Notes: a model not told the origin generated them from the sequence alone. A stretch of 64,000 nt of DNA from Paramecium pentaurelia (GCA_905183005.1 CAJJDO010000149.1:62001-126000); one strand, 5' to 3'; numbered from the stretch's first letter, positions 1 through 13,813 are shown. Translations and numbers: made by a program.

Positions 1-3000
1 ATCAAATTCAATTCAGCTACATTATTTTATTCTAAAAATGAAGTTAATATTTTACAAAAACCTTATTATGATGTAAGTCATAAAACATTTAATTAAAGAA
101 TGGAATTCTTCAGTAAATTTATAAGTGGAGTTGGTGCTAATCTTGCGAATCTTACATCAAATTAAGTTTTCTTGATTTATGGTAAACATAATCATATTTT
201 ATCAAAACAATAATTTAGTTATGAAAACTTAGTTCTTGCTTTTATTAGTGGAAATATTGAAACTATAATTTATATTATATAACTTCATCAATAACCAAGT
301 AAACTTGTTTATGAATAGAATATCTTTTAATTAATTATAATAGGTAATTATAGTGATAATCATATTATAAAATTCTATTATCAATATATTAAGGATTAAG
401 TCAAATAAACAAACAGAATTTTCTAAATTGATAATTAACCAATTCTATATTATTTAATGTTAATGAGAAGACAAATATTGTTTGAAGAAATTTATTTACC
501 ATTTATGATTTAAATTCATGGAGAGAGTAAGGCTATTAAAATTCTAAAAAATGAATTATTGTCTAATTATATTAATAATAATGATAAAGATATAATTTGT
601 TAAGATAATAATATGTTTGATATATTAAGTCTGGCATTAATGAGAAAAAACTATTTTATTTTAAATTATTGTTCAAATATCATTAATCCTTAACATTTAA
701 CATTAATTAAACATTTTGATATTAATTACTTTCAATCAATATAACTTTAAAATAATAATACTCCATTTTCCAAATTTATAGAATTATATTAAAATAATCT
801 ACCTTTATGTTGTACTTAATTAGAATTAAAATAATGTAAAAAGACTAATTTTAAATCATAACATAGAAATTAATAAATACAATAACTCATAAAATATGAA
901 TAGGCTTGTATCAATTACATATTTAACTTGAATGAAGTTTATTATTTTCACAATAAATCTTTGACTATATAGATGGCATTAGATAAATGGACTATGTTAG
1001 TTAAATATTAATTTAATCCTACTCTTTTACGATAAGTCTTAAAAGAATATAGATAACCTGATGGATCAATTAATTTGTAACAGGAAAAATATCGGATGAT
1101 TCTTGAATAATGCTAAAAATACACCTTATTTAAAAATCCAATTTATGATGAACTTGCTGCTATTAATCCTAAATTGTTCATTGAAATTACAAATCCTGTA
1201 TTTTTCACTATTTCAACAGTGATTGTAGTTAATCATGCTTTATACAAAACTCCTGTATTAAATAAGTATGTCTAATATCATTATTATAATCAATTTTAGG
1301 AATCATTTTAATTAGAATAATAAAATGAATAGAAATCTTTATAATAAGAATATTAAAATAATATAAATTAGAACTAGGATTAAAATCAAGATTAAAAAAT
1401 AATTTATGAAGGAAATATAATTTAATAGGAACAGAAAATTGTAGTAACAAAAATTCATGATTAATAAGAATATTCTATATATAAAGATTAAATGACTTAA
1501 AATATTGCTTATGCCTTTTATTTATTACTTTGCATTTAAAAAGATCAGTATTAAAAATAGGTAATATAGTAATAGAAATTAATAGTTATTAAGGAACTAT
1601 ATTAAAATTTATTAAAATTTGAATAGAGAACAATAATGAAAAAACCATTTTTAACTGAAAATAGTATGATCTTCTTATTGTCTTTATTAAATTAAGATTA
1701 TAAAATTAAGGACTCTAATTACTTTAAATAGATTTTAGAAAAAGAGAATTCATAGGAATTAGCCATTTTAAAAGGAATAATGTATATTTAATAGATAAAT
1801 GAAATCATTTAAGGATTTATTGAACGATTGAGTTAGGTGATTATAACAATGTATAATTTTAACAAAAATGTTCTTCTTGTTTTTGGATAAGAATAGATAG
1901 TATATTAAGAAGGAAGATTCATTATACCACTTTAATATGAGAATGATTCATTTTATTTATTTGAAGAATATATTGCTAAAGCTATATCATAATTAAAAAT
2001 GGCAAATTATTAAATGAATTTAGTTGCTCAATTAATACAATATTAAGAAATTTAAGATAATTGGAAGTATTTTGATTTTAGTTCAATAAAAACAATAGAT
2101 TTTCATGAAATTATTATCAATTCTAAGCAGAATGTGTTAGAAGAATTGATTTTTTTCAAGAATCTTATGGAATAAAAATTTGATAAAGTTGGTATTTATC
2201 AAATAGATGATGTATTTGCTCCTCATTAACATGAATAAATTAGATAAAGTGATTAGCAAATATTTCAATCTTAGGGACAACCTCCCTCTTTAATTCATTA
2301 GAGTTAGAGTCAATCATAAGGGATTCAATTACAAAGATAATCAACTTTAAATCAATAATAAATAATGAAGGAAGATTTTCAATTTATGTTTGAGCTATTA
2401 CCTGATAATACTTATTAAGTTAGATAGTAAAAGAGATATAAAAATAAAAAAGAATTAATATTTGCTGAATTTTATCATTTCATTCAACCATAAGTAGTAA
2501 TTAATTTAATAAAATTATCTGAAGAAGAATTCAATATTAAATATAATGGAAATGTTGTAATTTAAATGATTATATAAGATTTTTATAGATATAATGAATA
2601 TTTAAGTAATATAATTGAATAGAAATAATTATAAGATTGGAAATTGGAATTTCCATTCTATATTAAAAATTAAAACTTTATATTCTAAGATTAATTGTTT
2701 TCAACATACAATATTTAAATGATATTTACAAAATTGGTTGCATTTATTGAAAAAGTACAGTAATTATTGGGTAGAAGTGAAGATTAAAGTAAATTGGTAT
2801 GGAGAATAAATACAATATCATTTTTAGAAGTTATAGTAAGTAAATTAGTTTAAATGTAATAAATACCTAATAAATTAATTAATATATATTCTGTAATTGA
2901 ATTGGTATTTAATTGGGATACATTGATTATGATTTTACATTAGTTACTATATAATAATTTGATAAAAGCATAATAAATATTAAAAGTTATTAGGGGTGTT

Positions 3001-6000
3001 TATGTTGAATTCAATGAAGAGTAAGGAGTTGAATTTGTATAGAATAATTTAAAAAAAGGATTGGATAAGATATTCTAATTTGGAAATACTACTTATCTTC
3101 TTTATAATCACATTCTGATAATTAGATTAAATATTAGGATATGTAATTAATAATAATAATAAATAATAATTTAATAAGATAAATAGACTTAATAAAATAT
3201 TAGATATGTATTTAAACCAGATCCATTAATTTAAGAATATTTTCATAGTATAATTAATGAATATGATTTCTATAATTAAATATTCAATCCAGAATAATTA
3301 GTGTAATACTTATTTAATAAATTGGATATTGATAGACATTTATTGGATTATTCAAATTAATTGAGTAAATTATTAAATAAAACTATAACTTTATCAGTAG
3401 ATCATTAATCTTTAGCTTCAATCTTCTAAAGTGAAATCTCTAAAATTAATTAAAATAAGAATAGTAAAAGTAGATTAAAAGAAATGGAATAAATTTGGCA
3501 TATTTTATTAAAATTAAATAAATATTTTAAAGAAGAATTGTATAATTATATATTAAAATAAATAAAAGATGAATAATTTGATGAAATGTTTAATATTAGA
3601 TTATCATGTTTATTATCTGCATTAAGATAAAATCAACCATTAATGAATATAATTGTATCAAATACAAGATAATTATAATTAAAATAGAAATCTAAGATTT
3701 TATAGAGATTATGTTAAGTCACATAAAAAAATGATATAAAATTATCATATCATTTTGGATTTTAAATCTCTAAGAATTATTATGTAAATAATAGTAAATT
3801 AGGAGATGTTTGTATGATAGTTTATTGTGAAAATTAAAAAAATAATTTAGTATCATGTTAATTAGTTTATAATTCTAAACCAGGACACTTTTTATTCTCT
3901 TAATTAGACTAAATGAATGAAGCACTCTTAACAAATGATAGAATTAATAGAAATTAAGCCCATTATTCTGGATAAACTTATTCTAATCATGAACTACTTT
4001 ATGTTTAAATTGAAGACTTAATATCAATAATACTCTTTCAACCTATTTGGCCATCTGATCCTATTTTTAATTAATCAATTTTAAATGTATTTTTCACTGA
4101 TCAATATGGAAATATATCAATATGTAATGAACCTAAGTTTGTAACTCTTATGAGTTAAATCTAATGTGAATAGGATGAATTCAATAAATAAGAGAAACTT
4201 GACAATCTATTTGGATATGGTCTTGTTTCCTCCTATAATGATTTAAGTTTAACTTAATTAACTCCAATTTTCCCAGATTAAATCAATTTCGATTTTGCTG
4301 CCATCCATTAATTAAAGAAATAACAATCTTTAATTTAAGGATAAACAATTTATGTTAGAATCTATGGAGATAAATTCAAATTAGATTCAATTGATATTGC
4401 ATCTGTTAGTATGGCTTGTCACTTTGAAACCAATATAATAGCTCAATAATTATAGAAAAAGTTCATTAAATTTCTAAATGACCATACTGAATTGGAAAAC
4501 ATCTTCCTTCATTTTGATGATTAATTGAATTCAAATCCAAATTATTATTTAAATTGTATAATTGTAGGAGGAACTATATTTGAAACATTTTAATATGGTT
4601 ATTAAATATTTAAAGATGGATACTCTTATCCAAAATTAAATAATTCATTATAATATCTATTTGATATTTAATCAATTTAAATATTGAAAATGAATTTCAT
4701 AAAAACATTTATTGAAAAAATAGAATTCTATTTTGAAAAAAGTAATGAAACTTAAAAATAACTAATTCAATATGAAAATAAGATCTTAAGATTCTATACT
4801 ATTATTGATAATAAGAATAATGTATAAGTTCCTGATTCAGATTAGATTGCATAATTTTTATTTAACTTAATATTGAAATTCTAGATCAATAAAATGGAAT
4901 CCTATTTTACTTATGAAAATTTAAATATAGTAGAAGTTAGAGATATTTAAGTAGAAAGCATTAAAACAGTAGTTGATATCATTTTATTAACAAAATATTT
5001 CTTTAAATTATTGACATTGATTGATTAGGATATTAAATTATAGGTATCTATTTTAGCATAAAAAGAAATTAAAACATAATACAAAAATACTATCTACTAT
5101 TTTATTGATAATTAATCTCATTTAATAATTAATTATGAAACCTTTTCTGATTTTAATATCTGTGATTTCTTCTTAGATTATCTTAATAAAAATTAATTTT
5201 ATATTAATAATAGATATAACGATAAAATCAAATATGAAAAATCAGAGATTATTATAGATAAATTAGAACTTAATCCTAAAGAATTATTAAGTGGAATTGA
5301 AGAAACATCTTAAATTGAAATATTAATATTTAATTTAGACAAAGGGAGATTAAAAGGTTTAGATATAATTTATCCTAATTAATTTGATTAAATCTATCTT
5401 ATCTTTAAAGTAGATGGAATCCATCTTAAATTCTAAACTTTGAAATCTTGTACTTATAAACCATTAATTAATTATTTCTAATAAATCACCTATATTTAAA
5501 ATATTTGCAATCCCATTTATTTATTGATATTTGATGTAGAATCTAATAAACCTTTGGATTCTCAATTAAATAAAATATAAATATTATAAGCTAAAGAAAA
5601 GAAAACAACTCTATCCAATTTAATTAAAAAAGAAAAAAAGAAAGGATAACTTTAAGTTTCATTCAGATTTATAACTAATAGAACATTGTTATTTGAATTT
5701 ATTAGTGATAAAATACTAAAAATCTAATTAAATGCTTCACAACCACATAGTTTATCTATAATTTAAAATCAAATATAAAATCAAATTACATTTGAATACT
5801 ATACTTAAAATACATAAGATTTAAGTAAAACAACTCATAAATAAGTAACAATAGAAGGTAAAGTTAATATAATTGAAAATGATTAAAATGAAAAAGTAAC
5901 TTTTGGAGTTGGGGAAGCCAAAATGATGAAACTTTTATTAAAAAAGTCAAATTAAAAAATGGATGAAATACTATTACATAAAGAATGTGAACCTTTATGT

Positions 6001-7861
6001 CATTCTAAAGATTTATAATTAAACAATACAATTAATATGCTAAGTAAATAAGAACTTGGAGTGGCATCAAGAACAGGATAAGAAAGAATCGATTATATTG
6101 AATTTAAGGATAATTTGGAAAATCCTATCAATAATTTCTCATACACTACTCTAGTGTTTGTACATTCCTTATTTAATTAAATTTAATATATTCCAAAATA
6201 AGAAAGGATAGGAATAGGATTGAATTTAATTTGGACTCCAACTTTTAAAGGAGTCTATAAATTGTATATTGATGATATCAGAATAAAAGGTAGATATGTT
6301 ATTTTGGCTAATACTCCTAGTTTATAAGAGAGTGAAATTGAGATACCTTAAGAATTATAAACTATACCATTTTATGAAGATATTCCATTTACATTTTAAT
6401 TAAGAGATTCTTATTCAAATATTTATGGTGATATTGAAAATGATATTTATTTAGATTGTATATGTGAAATTATATGTATTCAAGGAACTACTTTATAAGT
6501 TAATTTTTAAAATTTGACTAAAAGTGGATCTATGAATGCAAAAGCTCATTTTACTCCTGATGATGTAGAAGAAAATGAACGATTTACAGAAATAAAGATT
6601 TTGATTAACAAAGAAATTAAAAAAAGTATTATTTTATCATTTTTATTTTAAAGTAATACCCATTAAGATTTCAGGTGTATGTTTAGAAAAAAGAAGAAAG
6701 AAATTTGAAGAAGAACTAGAAAAAAGTTTGAAAAAAATTAATTATGAATTAGTGGTTAGAAGAATGAATTTCTTATAAGATTTATTAGTTTTAGCTCATA
6801 AACAGATGAATTATAATTTCAATATTAAATTTTAAGATGAACCTGGTATTGATGCTGGAGGACTCAAAAGAGAATTTTATGATATGATAGGCAATACTTT
6901 AAAAGATGATACTTATAAATTCTTTTAACCTGTTCAAGGAAATTTGGGGAAATATTTTCTGCATAATAATTTTAACAAAATAAAAAATAAAAATAAATAT
7001 GCTTTATTATTTGGAAAAGTATTATTTATTATTTAATTATATATTTATAGTTAATTGCTAATGCAATAGCAAATAATTATATAATTGGAATTGATATTAT
7101 AAGCCCATTTTGGAAAGTTGTTTATGATGAAAAAATTGTATTTGAAGATCTATTCTTAATTTGGGATAAATAAACATATACCAATTATGCTAATCTTAGA
7201 GATATGAGTCATGAGACATTAGAATCTCTATATTTGGATTTTACTTATTAAATAGGAAATTCTACTATTGAGTTAATTCCAAATGGAACTACAATGTCTG
7301 TGAATTCAAATAATGTTCATTAATATTTAGACAAAACAGCAGAATATATTATTTATAAATAATTTAAAGAAATTTATGAATCTTTTATTGAAGGATTTAC
7401 AGCTGTTGTTGATTTAAAGGTAATTTCTAATTTAATTTATTTTAAGATTTTCTAAAAGTGGTTGAAACCTTCTGAAATATCATTACTTACACAAGGATTA
7501 CTTGAAATTAAACCAGATGTTATTTTACAAAAGATATCATATCATGGAGGTAAGGCAAATCACAAATCTTACTTTGAAACATATATCAATCAAGCAGATC
7601 CATAAACATTAAAGAACATGTTAAAATTTATTACTGGTTGTTTATTCAATTTTATTTTTAGGTTCCTCTGCTATTCCATTTGATTAAAGTTCATATATAA
7701 TATCAGTTGAATTCAAAAGTAATTTGGATATTCGAAAATTGCCTTTAGCTCATACATGCTTTAAATCAATTGAAGTTCCTTTGTATACAAATTATGGATA
7801 AATGAAATAAAAATTAGATATTGCCTTTACTATTGGTTTAGAAGGATATGGATTTGGTTGA
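1..7861 (+). CDS. HECT-type E3 ubiquitin ligase, large, 5' end outside window
   Basis: The frame is open from base 1 and ends at TGA 7859-7861, so the N-terminus lies upstream. The last ~350 codons are a HECT domain: PGIDAGGLKREF near 6845, LYLDFTYQIGNST near 7230, and the C-lobe motif LPLAHTCFKSIEVPLY near 7740 with the catalytic Cys that takes ubiquitin as a thioester. At least four short introns interrupt the 3' third (about 6612-6640, 7018-7050, 7421-7447 and 7638-7662); splicing them joins the HECT blocks. Upstream of HECT is ~2,000 residues of low similarity to anything I recognise, with a possible filamin-like beta repeat just before HECT, as in AREL1-type ligases. Known of the family: transfers ubiquitin from E2 to substrate. 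Substrate not inferable. Confidence 0.9.
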
Positions 7862-7936
7862 TATAATTATAATTGTGTTAATTTAATTAAAATAATAATT
7901 GTTTATTGTTATGTTTATTCATTCTTAATTTATAAT

Positions 7937-8445
7937 TCATGCAAACAAATCATCATCAAATGGTGTTGACCTTCTTTAAATTGGTGGTTAAACAATTTAT
8001 GCTGGTTAATCAAACATATCTTCTAATTCTTTTGGCATCTGCTTTTGTATTTATTAATATGAAGATGTCAAAGGTGTTAATGACTATGTAGTTCGATACT
8101 ATGGGTATGTGGATTAAGTTTAATTTGAATATTAGGATTATGATTAATAATTTAAATGATTAGGAAATTGATTGGTTAAAATTTGATTTTATTATATTGG
8201 TAATTATATAGGTGTAATCTAAGATTAAATTTAAAGTGGCATAAAAGAAGCTTAAGAAGGACTCTTTTTGAATTCTTATTATTAGATTGTGTTATTTTGT
8301 TAAGGTTAACAAGATTCAAAAAGATCCAATAAATCAATTTATTATTATTATCTTACTTATGGTTGTGTATTTTAAAAATTGAATACTTATGATTATTATT
8401 ATTAATATTATTACTATTATTATTACTATTATTGAATCTATAATG

Positions 8446-8520
<75 letters not shown>

Positions 8521-9534
8521 GCTATTATATTAATTATGATTATTATTATTATTATTGATTACTAAAATTATATTAATTAAATAATTGATTTTGATTTTAT
8601 TAGTTTAATATTTACGGTGTAATCATATTATTATATTATTATTCTGTTTTACTAGGAAGTTTTGGTTCTGTATATTATTATGGTGACTGTAAAGGCTTAA
8701 TTTGAGATGATTATTGAGTGCAACCAAAATTACAATTATTTTACGGTTATGGTTGTACATTCCAAGAATTCTAATTAAATTCAAAGAAAGGATTAGGTTT
8801 TTCATTTTAATTGTGATTATTTTGTTGTTGAATTTATTAAGTTGATTTTTTAGATTCTTTTTAGGGGGTATCAAATGTGAAACCAAAGTTGCCAAAATAA
8901 TTGTCTGTTCCATTAGTTGAAGGTGTACCAAAATTGCCAAACTCTTCATTAACTCCTTATTTCCACCAAAGTTCTTATTATTTTGAGACAGTTTTATTTG
9001 AAGTGTTGTTTGATTGTTCATTAGGCACAGTTAGTTTAAGTTTCTATAATTGCTCTTATGATATTTTTTTTGGCGGTTCTGGATCTTTCAGAGGACTAAG
9101 ATCATACTAATCACCATCATCATTGTTTAAAGGTCTATTTTGAGGATTATGACTTTGATTTATGTTGCGGGTATTGTAATATTCAGCAAAAGGAATATTA
9201 TCCAAATAAAGTTCATATGAATCGAATCTGGGTGCAATAGTTATAAGACACTTTTAAATGTAATGTAGATATCTAAAATCACCAAACAAACTGAAAATAA
9301 ATGATATGGAAAAAGTTTTACCTAGATTCTTAATGAATTGTTCTCCCATTGTGTCTAACTTCTTTCTTGCCTGAAAGGGATGAAATAAAAAGGGCTATTT
9401 CTTGATCAACATTATCTATTGAGAACTTCCATAGATATTTCTTTTTTGAACTAAAGTTGCCATAAAGATGAAACTTACCTTCTAACGTTGCGACCAACTT
9501 CTTATTCTGAAGAATGAATGGCTTTAATAAACAT
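7937..9534 (-). CDS. FAIM-like N-terminal domain fused to Gln-rich tail with endocytic-type motifs
   Basis: Start ATG at 9534 and TGA at 7937. Removing introns 9451-9478 (28 nt) and 9291-9321 (31 nt) leaves exactly 513 codons. Residues ~20-110 carry a beta-rich segment (KKYLWKFSIDNV, SLSGKKEVRHNGR, FDSYELYLDNIPF) that resembles the Fas apoptotic inhibitory molecule fold. The rest is low complexity: an FGNFGTPS patch, NPFFEF (NPF type), LLDLFE (clathrin-box-like) and a terminal DDDLFA, plus a polyGln run. The tail composition suggests an adaptor or endocytic role, which is inference only. The FAIM assignment rests on motif pattern and could be wrong. The gene is convergent with the HECT gene (75 bp apart). 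Confidence 0.6.
8446..8520 (-). repeat. (TAA)25 microsatellite encoding polyGln
   Basis: Pure ATT/TAA trinucleotide tract of 75 bp, followed by imperfect copies on both sides (8385-8560). On the minus strand it lies in the frame of the Gln-rich gene, where TAA means Gln. It therefore encodes about 25 Gln in a row, flanked by more Gln-rich sequence. Confidence 0.9.
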
Positions 9535-9834
9535 AAGTAAAAAGGAAATTAAAATATAGAGTAGTTACATGACACACTAAAAGAATTATATAATAAAATA
9601 TCAATCAGATGATAGTAAGAATTTTTAAATGTAAAAAAAGTTTCAATCACTATTCCTTATTTGTTTGAATTGTATGACAATTAAAAGAAAGAAATCCATG
9701 TACAATTTAGAATTAATCTCTAAAAATTTGATCTCAAAAATGTCAGCCTAAAGTTAAAAAAGAGATTGGTTGATTTAATTAAGTATAAATGGGATTATGA
9801 TATAGTATTGAGTAAACTTAAATTATGAATACTA

Positions 9835-10477
9835 TCACTACTCTTGAAATTGATTCTCTTTATCATTTTAGTACATAGTCTAATTTACCAACAAATCATT
9901 ATAGTAATTGAAATTGATAGAAAATTATGGAAGGAAACCGAAATTGTAAAGGAGACTTCTGTCTGATGTAATTGGTTATGGGTAGATCATTTCTTCAGGG
10001 TATGGTGGTTAGAATATAGGAAAGTCTAATTGATGTTAAGATATAATGGGTTATTAATAGAAATGATAAAGATGCTAAATTGGTTAAGTAATTTGATTAT
10101 CCTTTCTCTTTCTCCCTGCACCTTTTTATCTTTTCTTGACTTAATGAATAAATGGATTGAATTTTTAATGATGTGATCTGATTTGATAAATTGAATTTGT
10201 ATTACCTACATTATGAAGGACTGCGACTTCCAATAATCTCACTCATTTATTTAAAGATTTTATTGCTTTTCTTTTAATCCTAAGATTCCATAATTTGTTG
10301 GTTTTATTGGAGAAAGTCTAAATAAGTTTAATGTTCTTATTAGCTCCAATGTCCAGTGTTTTAACTAGGATTGACAATTTGCCTTTTTTTATTTTTTCTA
10401 CGAACAGGAACTGTAGAGACAGGTAGAATGGGTTAGTCAACTCCTTCCTCTTCTTTTAATTGTTAACTCAAACTCAT
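9835..10477 (-). CDS. SANT/Myb-like DNA-binding protein, 204 aa
   Basis: ATG at 10477 and TGA at 9835. Intron 10178-10205 (28 nt) gives 205 codons. A basic N-terminus (VRRKNKKRQ) is followed by a SANT/Myb-type helix block starting GHWSQQEH and ending SPSQCRSHHQKFNP, the RTPSQCRSHHQ-type recognition helix seen in ciliate and plant single-repeat Myb proteins. The C-terminal half is rich in Pro, Gln and aromatic residues. The paralogue at 19208-19563 shares the GHW... and SQCRSHHQKFNP blocks and has an intron at the same codon. Likely nuclear and sequence-specific or chromatin-binding; the target is unknown. It faces adenosine kinase head-to-tail, 45 bp away. Confidence 0.8.
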
Positions 10478-10521
10478 TAAAATATTTTATATTTATTATT
10501 TATGTAAAAACAAATATTTTT

Positions 10522-11617
10522 TCACCATGTTTTTACTGGTGCATATTTTGGAATTGTACTACCTTCATGTTAGATAGTTTATGATGCTGAATAATTACCA
10601 GCCTTAGCACATTTAACAAGATCTGGACCATTTAATAATTCTGCAATAAATCTAATTAATATATAAAATTTATTAAATACCCTCCACAAAATGAATCACC
10701 TGCACTATTTGTATCAACAATCTTTGAAACATCAACCAATTAAACCTCAACAGTTATGACTTCATTCTTTTTAGCAATCAATGTTGGTTTCTTACCTTAG
10801 GTGCATACAACAACTCTTTCTCTTTGTCCATGTTTTTCATATGCAGCTATTTATTACATTACTTAGGATAGATCTCCTTCAAACTTCAAATTCTTAGCAA
10901 ATTATTCAACTTCTTCTTCATTACCAAACAAATAATCAACATATGGTAATACAGCCAAAATATCATTGAATTTATCACTTACTGCATTTACACTTGAAAG
11001 AGTCAAACAAGTATTGACTCCACTTTCTGAAGCAACTTTATAAATATTTTTTGTAAGTTCAGCTCTTGGATATAAGAAATACACTTCACTAAATAATACA
11101 GAAGCTGTTTTAATATCTTCAATATGTTAATTAACATAATCCTCAGATAAATGAGCTGCAGCACCAATTAATGGAACCAAACATCTAAATATAAAATATT
11201 AAATTACCTATCCTTATTACATAATAACACACCACATTTACCTGTTGGTTGATCTTATTCATCAAATAAAGTTGTTACTCCATCTTAGTTTGTAACCTCA
11301 ATTAACATATTTGCAAATTTATCTTTCTTTCCAACACAACCAATAAATTTCACTTGATCTTAACCTGCTTAAGCCATCCATCTAGCCAATCTTATAGTAT
11401 TAAGTGCAGATCCTTTGAATAAATTATAATCTTTACCTCCTGGAACATGAGAATGAGTTGGAATGTTAATTAATTCCTCATATAATGGTAGATGTTTCTC
11501 CTCAGCAAAAAAAGTGTTATTGAGTGTCAAACCATACTTCTCAAGAAATTCTGCTGGTACTTCAGCCTAAATATCTAACAATGGACTGCCTAAGCCAATG
11601 ATCTTCTTTGCTTCCAT
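10522..11617 (-). CDS. Adenosine kinase (PfkB family)
   Basis: ATG at 11617 (MEAKKIIGLGSPLLDI) and TGA at 10522. Introns 10652-10680 (29 nt) and 11185-11207 (23 nt) leave 348 codons, the usual adenosine kinase length (~345 aa). The N-terminal glycine motif GLGSPLLDI, GGKDYNLFKGSALNTIRLA, and the C-terminal PfkB signature DTNSAGDSFCGGF with the catalytic Asp are all visible. It phosphorylates adenosine to AMP in purine salvage in the cytosol. The signature has Ser where most members have Gly (DTNGAGD) and Ser in place of Ala after GD. The anion hole (AGD) itself is intact, so I expect activity. Confidence 0.93.
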
Positions 11618-11785
11618 TAATTATTTTCTTATATGTATTATTTCTCTCAAATTAAATTTCCCAATTACAAATAAAAGATCCTAGCAAAAATAAATATTTT
11701 CAAAAATATTGTATTATATGAAGGTAATTCAAATAAATCAATTATACTCTTTCTATATGAATTATAATAAATTCAAGCATTTTAT

Positions 11786-12167
11786 TCAGCTCCTTAGAAT
11801 TTTATATAGAAGCTATTTCTCGGTTTCATCTTTCTCTTTACTTACAACATACCAGGAAAACAAAGTTACTGCAAAAATAATTACTACTATGAAAAATTCA
11901 CTTGAAAATATTCCAATTTTATGCAAATTACATGCCTTATAATCTATTTAAGGATATCGAATTTATTCATCATCACCCAATTAATAATAACAAATCATTC
12001 TTTGTATTTATCTACTTACTTAACATTGTTTTATCTCATTCATTTAAATATAATTGCATCTATTGCATTAATCATCTGCCTCACATTCAATTAAATGGTA
12101 CTCTTTTATTGGATTTGTTAAGGTACTCTTTTATGTTTATTTTAACTTATTACTTATTCTTCTTCAT
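11786..12167 (-). CDS. Small Cys-rich single-pass membrane protein, JTB-like
   Basis: Splicing a 28-nt intron (12126-12153) joins ATG at 12167 to a frame ending TGA 11786, 118 codons. The N-terminal half has spaced cysteines (ECEADDQCNRCNY, IKQCQV, MICYY, YKACN). A hydrophobic helix follows (FFIVVIIFAVTLFSWYVV), then a short charged tail (SKEKDETEKQLLYKILRS). Cys spacing, a single membrane span near the C-terminus and a charged cytosolic tail match jumping translocation breakpoint (JTB) proteins. The similarity is by eye. There is no obvious signal peptide, so the N-terminus may be incomplete. Confidence 0.55.
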
Positions 12168-12405
12168 TAAAACAATTGCAGAAATAGATGAGAAATTATA
12201 AAGTTAATAATAACATCTAATATAAATATAAACAAGTAATTAAAACTCAACTTTCATATTTGAAATAGCTCAATAACCATTCTTATAAGTATGTAATTAA
12301 ATAATGAATCTATTTCTGATCATTTATTTGAACAATGTAGAAATTTATACTAAAAATTATATATTTAAGATTATGAGAAATCCTTTTTTTATATTATTAA
12401 CTTTA

Positions 12406-13115
12406 ATGGAAAACAGCTACCTTGCTTAATTAGACTGTAAACTCATTTCTTAATTATTTTTTTAGAAATCTAAGAACAAGCCATTTAAATGGCCTTTTAA
12501 TAGCCATAGGAAGGTTAATGGACTAAGGAACATGATAAAAATGACTGCATCATATATTCTAAATTAAATCAAGTTGGATTAAAAATGACTAGAACTGAAC
12601 TCAAAGTGAATGTAGATCCAAAGAAAGCCATGGATATTATCTTTGATATGACTAAAAGATCTGAATTTGATGAGAATTTCTTGGAAGTTATTAAATTTAT
12701 CATTTTTAGGCCAAAATTGTAGAGAAAATAGACGAAAATAATGTTATTTATTATGGAGCTGGCAAATCCCCTATAATCTTAGTCGACCCAAGAGACATGG
12801 TTGCTCTTACTAGAAGAACCATACTTAAAGATGGTACTCACATGGTTGTTTGTAATATTTTTATAATTTATTTCAGCCAAATCTGTTTAATTAGATTCTG
12901 TTCCTAATAAAAAGAATTATATTCGTTGTGAAATATTTATTTCAGCATTTTTGATTAAAGAGATTTCTCAGGGAATTTGTTAGGTTATTATCATTGCTAA
13001 TGTTGATCCTAAAGGTAGTATTCCAAAGATGTTAATTAATTCTGGAGTATCTATGTAAGCAGATGCTGTAAAAAAATTGATGGAAAAAATGAGATTATAA
13101 ACTTTGAAAGTTTGA
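12406..13115 (+). CDS. START-domain lipid-binding protein
   Basis: ATG at 12406 and TGA at 13113-13115. Introns 12437-12465, 12687-12709 and 12852-12876 (29, 23, 25 nt) leave 211 codons. The whole protein is one START domain: EGQWTKEHDKNDCIIYSKL, then KAMDIIFDMTKRSEFDENF, IYYGAGKSPIILVDPRDMV, and the final amphipathic helix AVKKLMEKMRL that closes the lipid cavity. The family binds phosphatidylcholine, ceramide or sterol and moves lipid between membranes. The ligand cannot be read from sequence. No signal peptide or membrane anchor is visible, so a soluble cytosolic protein is likely. Confidence 0.82.
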
Positions 13116-13813
13116 AATCTATATTTACATTACAATATACATTAACAATATAATTGAAATAATTTAGTAAATATAATGAACTTATGAATTTATAATAATT
13201 ATTATTATTTTATTAGTTATTTAATTCAATCAATGTAATTTTTTATTTTTATTTTGAATTAAAATATAGATTCCTTTTTTACTCAAGATGAATTATTATT
13301 CTATTTTTTAATTTTCATCTTTGTAATCAAATTAAAATTTTAATTAATTATATATTAATTTCCTACAAAATTAATATAAAATTCATAATCGTCATAAATA
13401 GATATCAGATATTAATATTTTCAAACTTGAGTATACATTTTTAATGGATTTACAATTAATAAATAGTTAATAGATTAGGAGTATTTAAACATTATGTTGA
13501 ATTAATAATATTTTAATATCTAATAGATTATTATTATTATTAGAAATTATAAGAATATTAAGATGTGCTTAAATATTTAAAACATTAAATTTTGTATAAA
13601 AAAGAATAAATAAATATAAATCAGAAACTCAAGATAAGCCATTAAATAAATCAAACACGGTTCCCAAATTAATCATTTATTTATAAAATGGTTAGATGGT
13701 CTCTTAGCCATTATTTTAAATGATATCATCTATTAAAATTAGAATGTGGATCATATATATTTACAAATATTATTATATACAATTTTATTATTTGAGAAAT
13801 ATTATTATTATTT
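13116..13813 (+). other. AT-rich spacer with possible unassigned exons
   Basis: The first 300 bases are plain AT-rich sequence. From about 13460 on the plus strand, two coding-like stretches (GVFKHYVELIIFQYLIDYY and WLDGLLAIILNDIIYQNQN) can be joined by a 31-nt GT...AG intron near 13592-13622. I found no start codon in frame for the first block, and no junction to the next gene. They may be a small separate gene or an old exon remnant. Confidence 0.3.

Noticed and set aside
8446..8520. ATT repeat as a CRISPR-like or telomere-like array
   Set aside because: Simple trinucleotide microsatellite in coding frame; no spacers, and ciliate telomeres are G-rich.
8901..9110. Plus-strand frame MSVPLVEGVPKLPNSS
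   Set aside because: Shadow of the Gln-rich/FAIM-like gene; the minus frame has the FGNFG pattern and consistent splicing.
9825..10035. Plus-strand frame of ~69 codons starting MNTITTLEIDS
   Set aside because: It is antisense to the C-terminal half of the SANT gene, whose splice site and length (205 codons) check out; the plus frame has no homology or downstream exon.
11902..12600. Long plus-strand open frame (MKIFQFYANYMPYNL...) over 220 codons
   Set aside because: TGA is rare in AT-rich DNA, so long frames arise by chance. The minus strand carries a spliced Cys-rich membrane protein and the 3' part overlaps the START gene in another frame.
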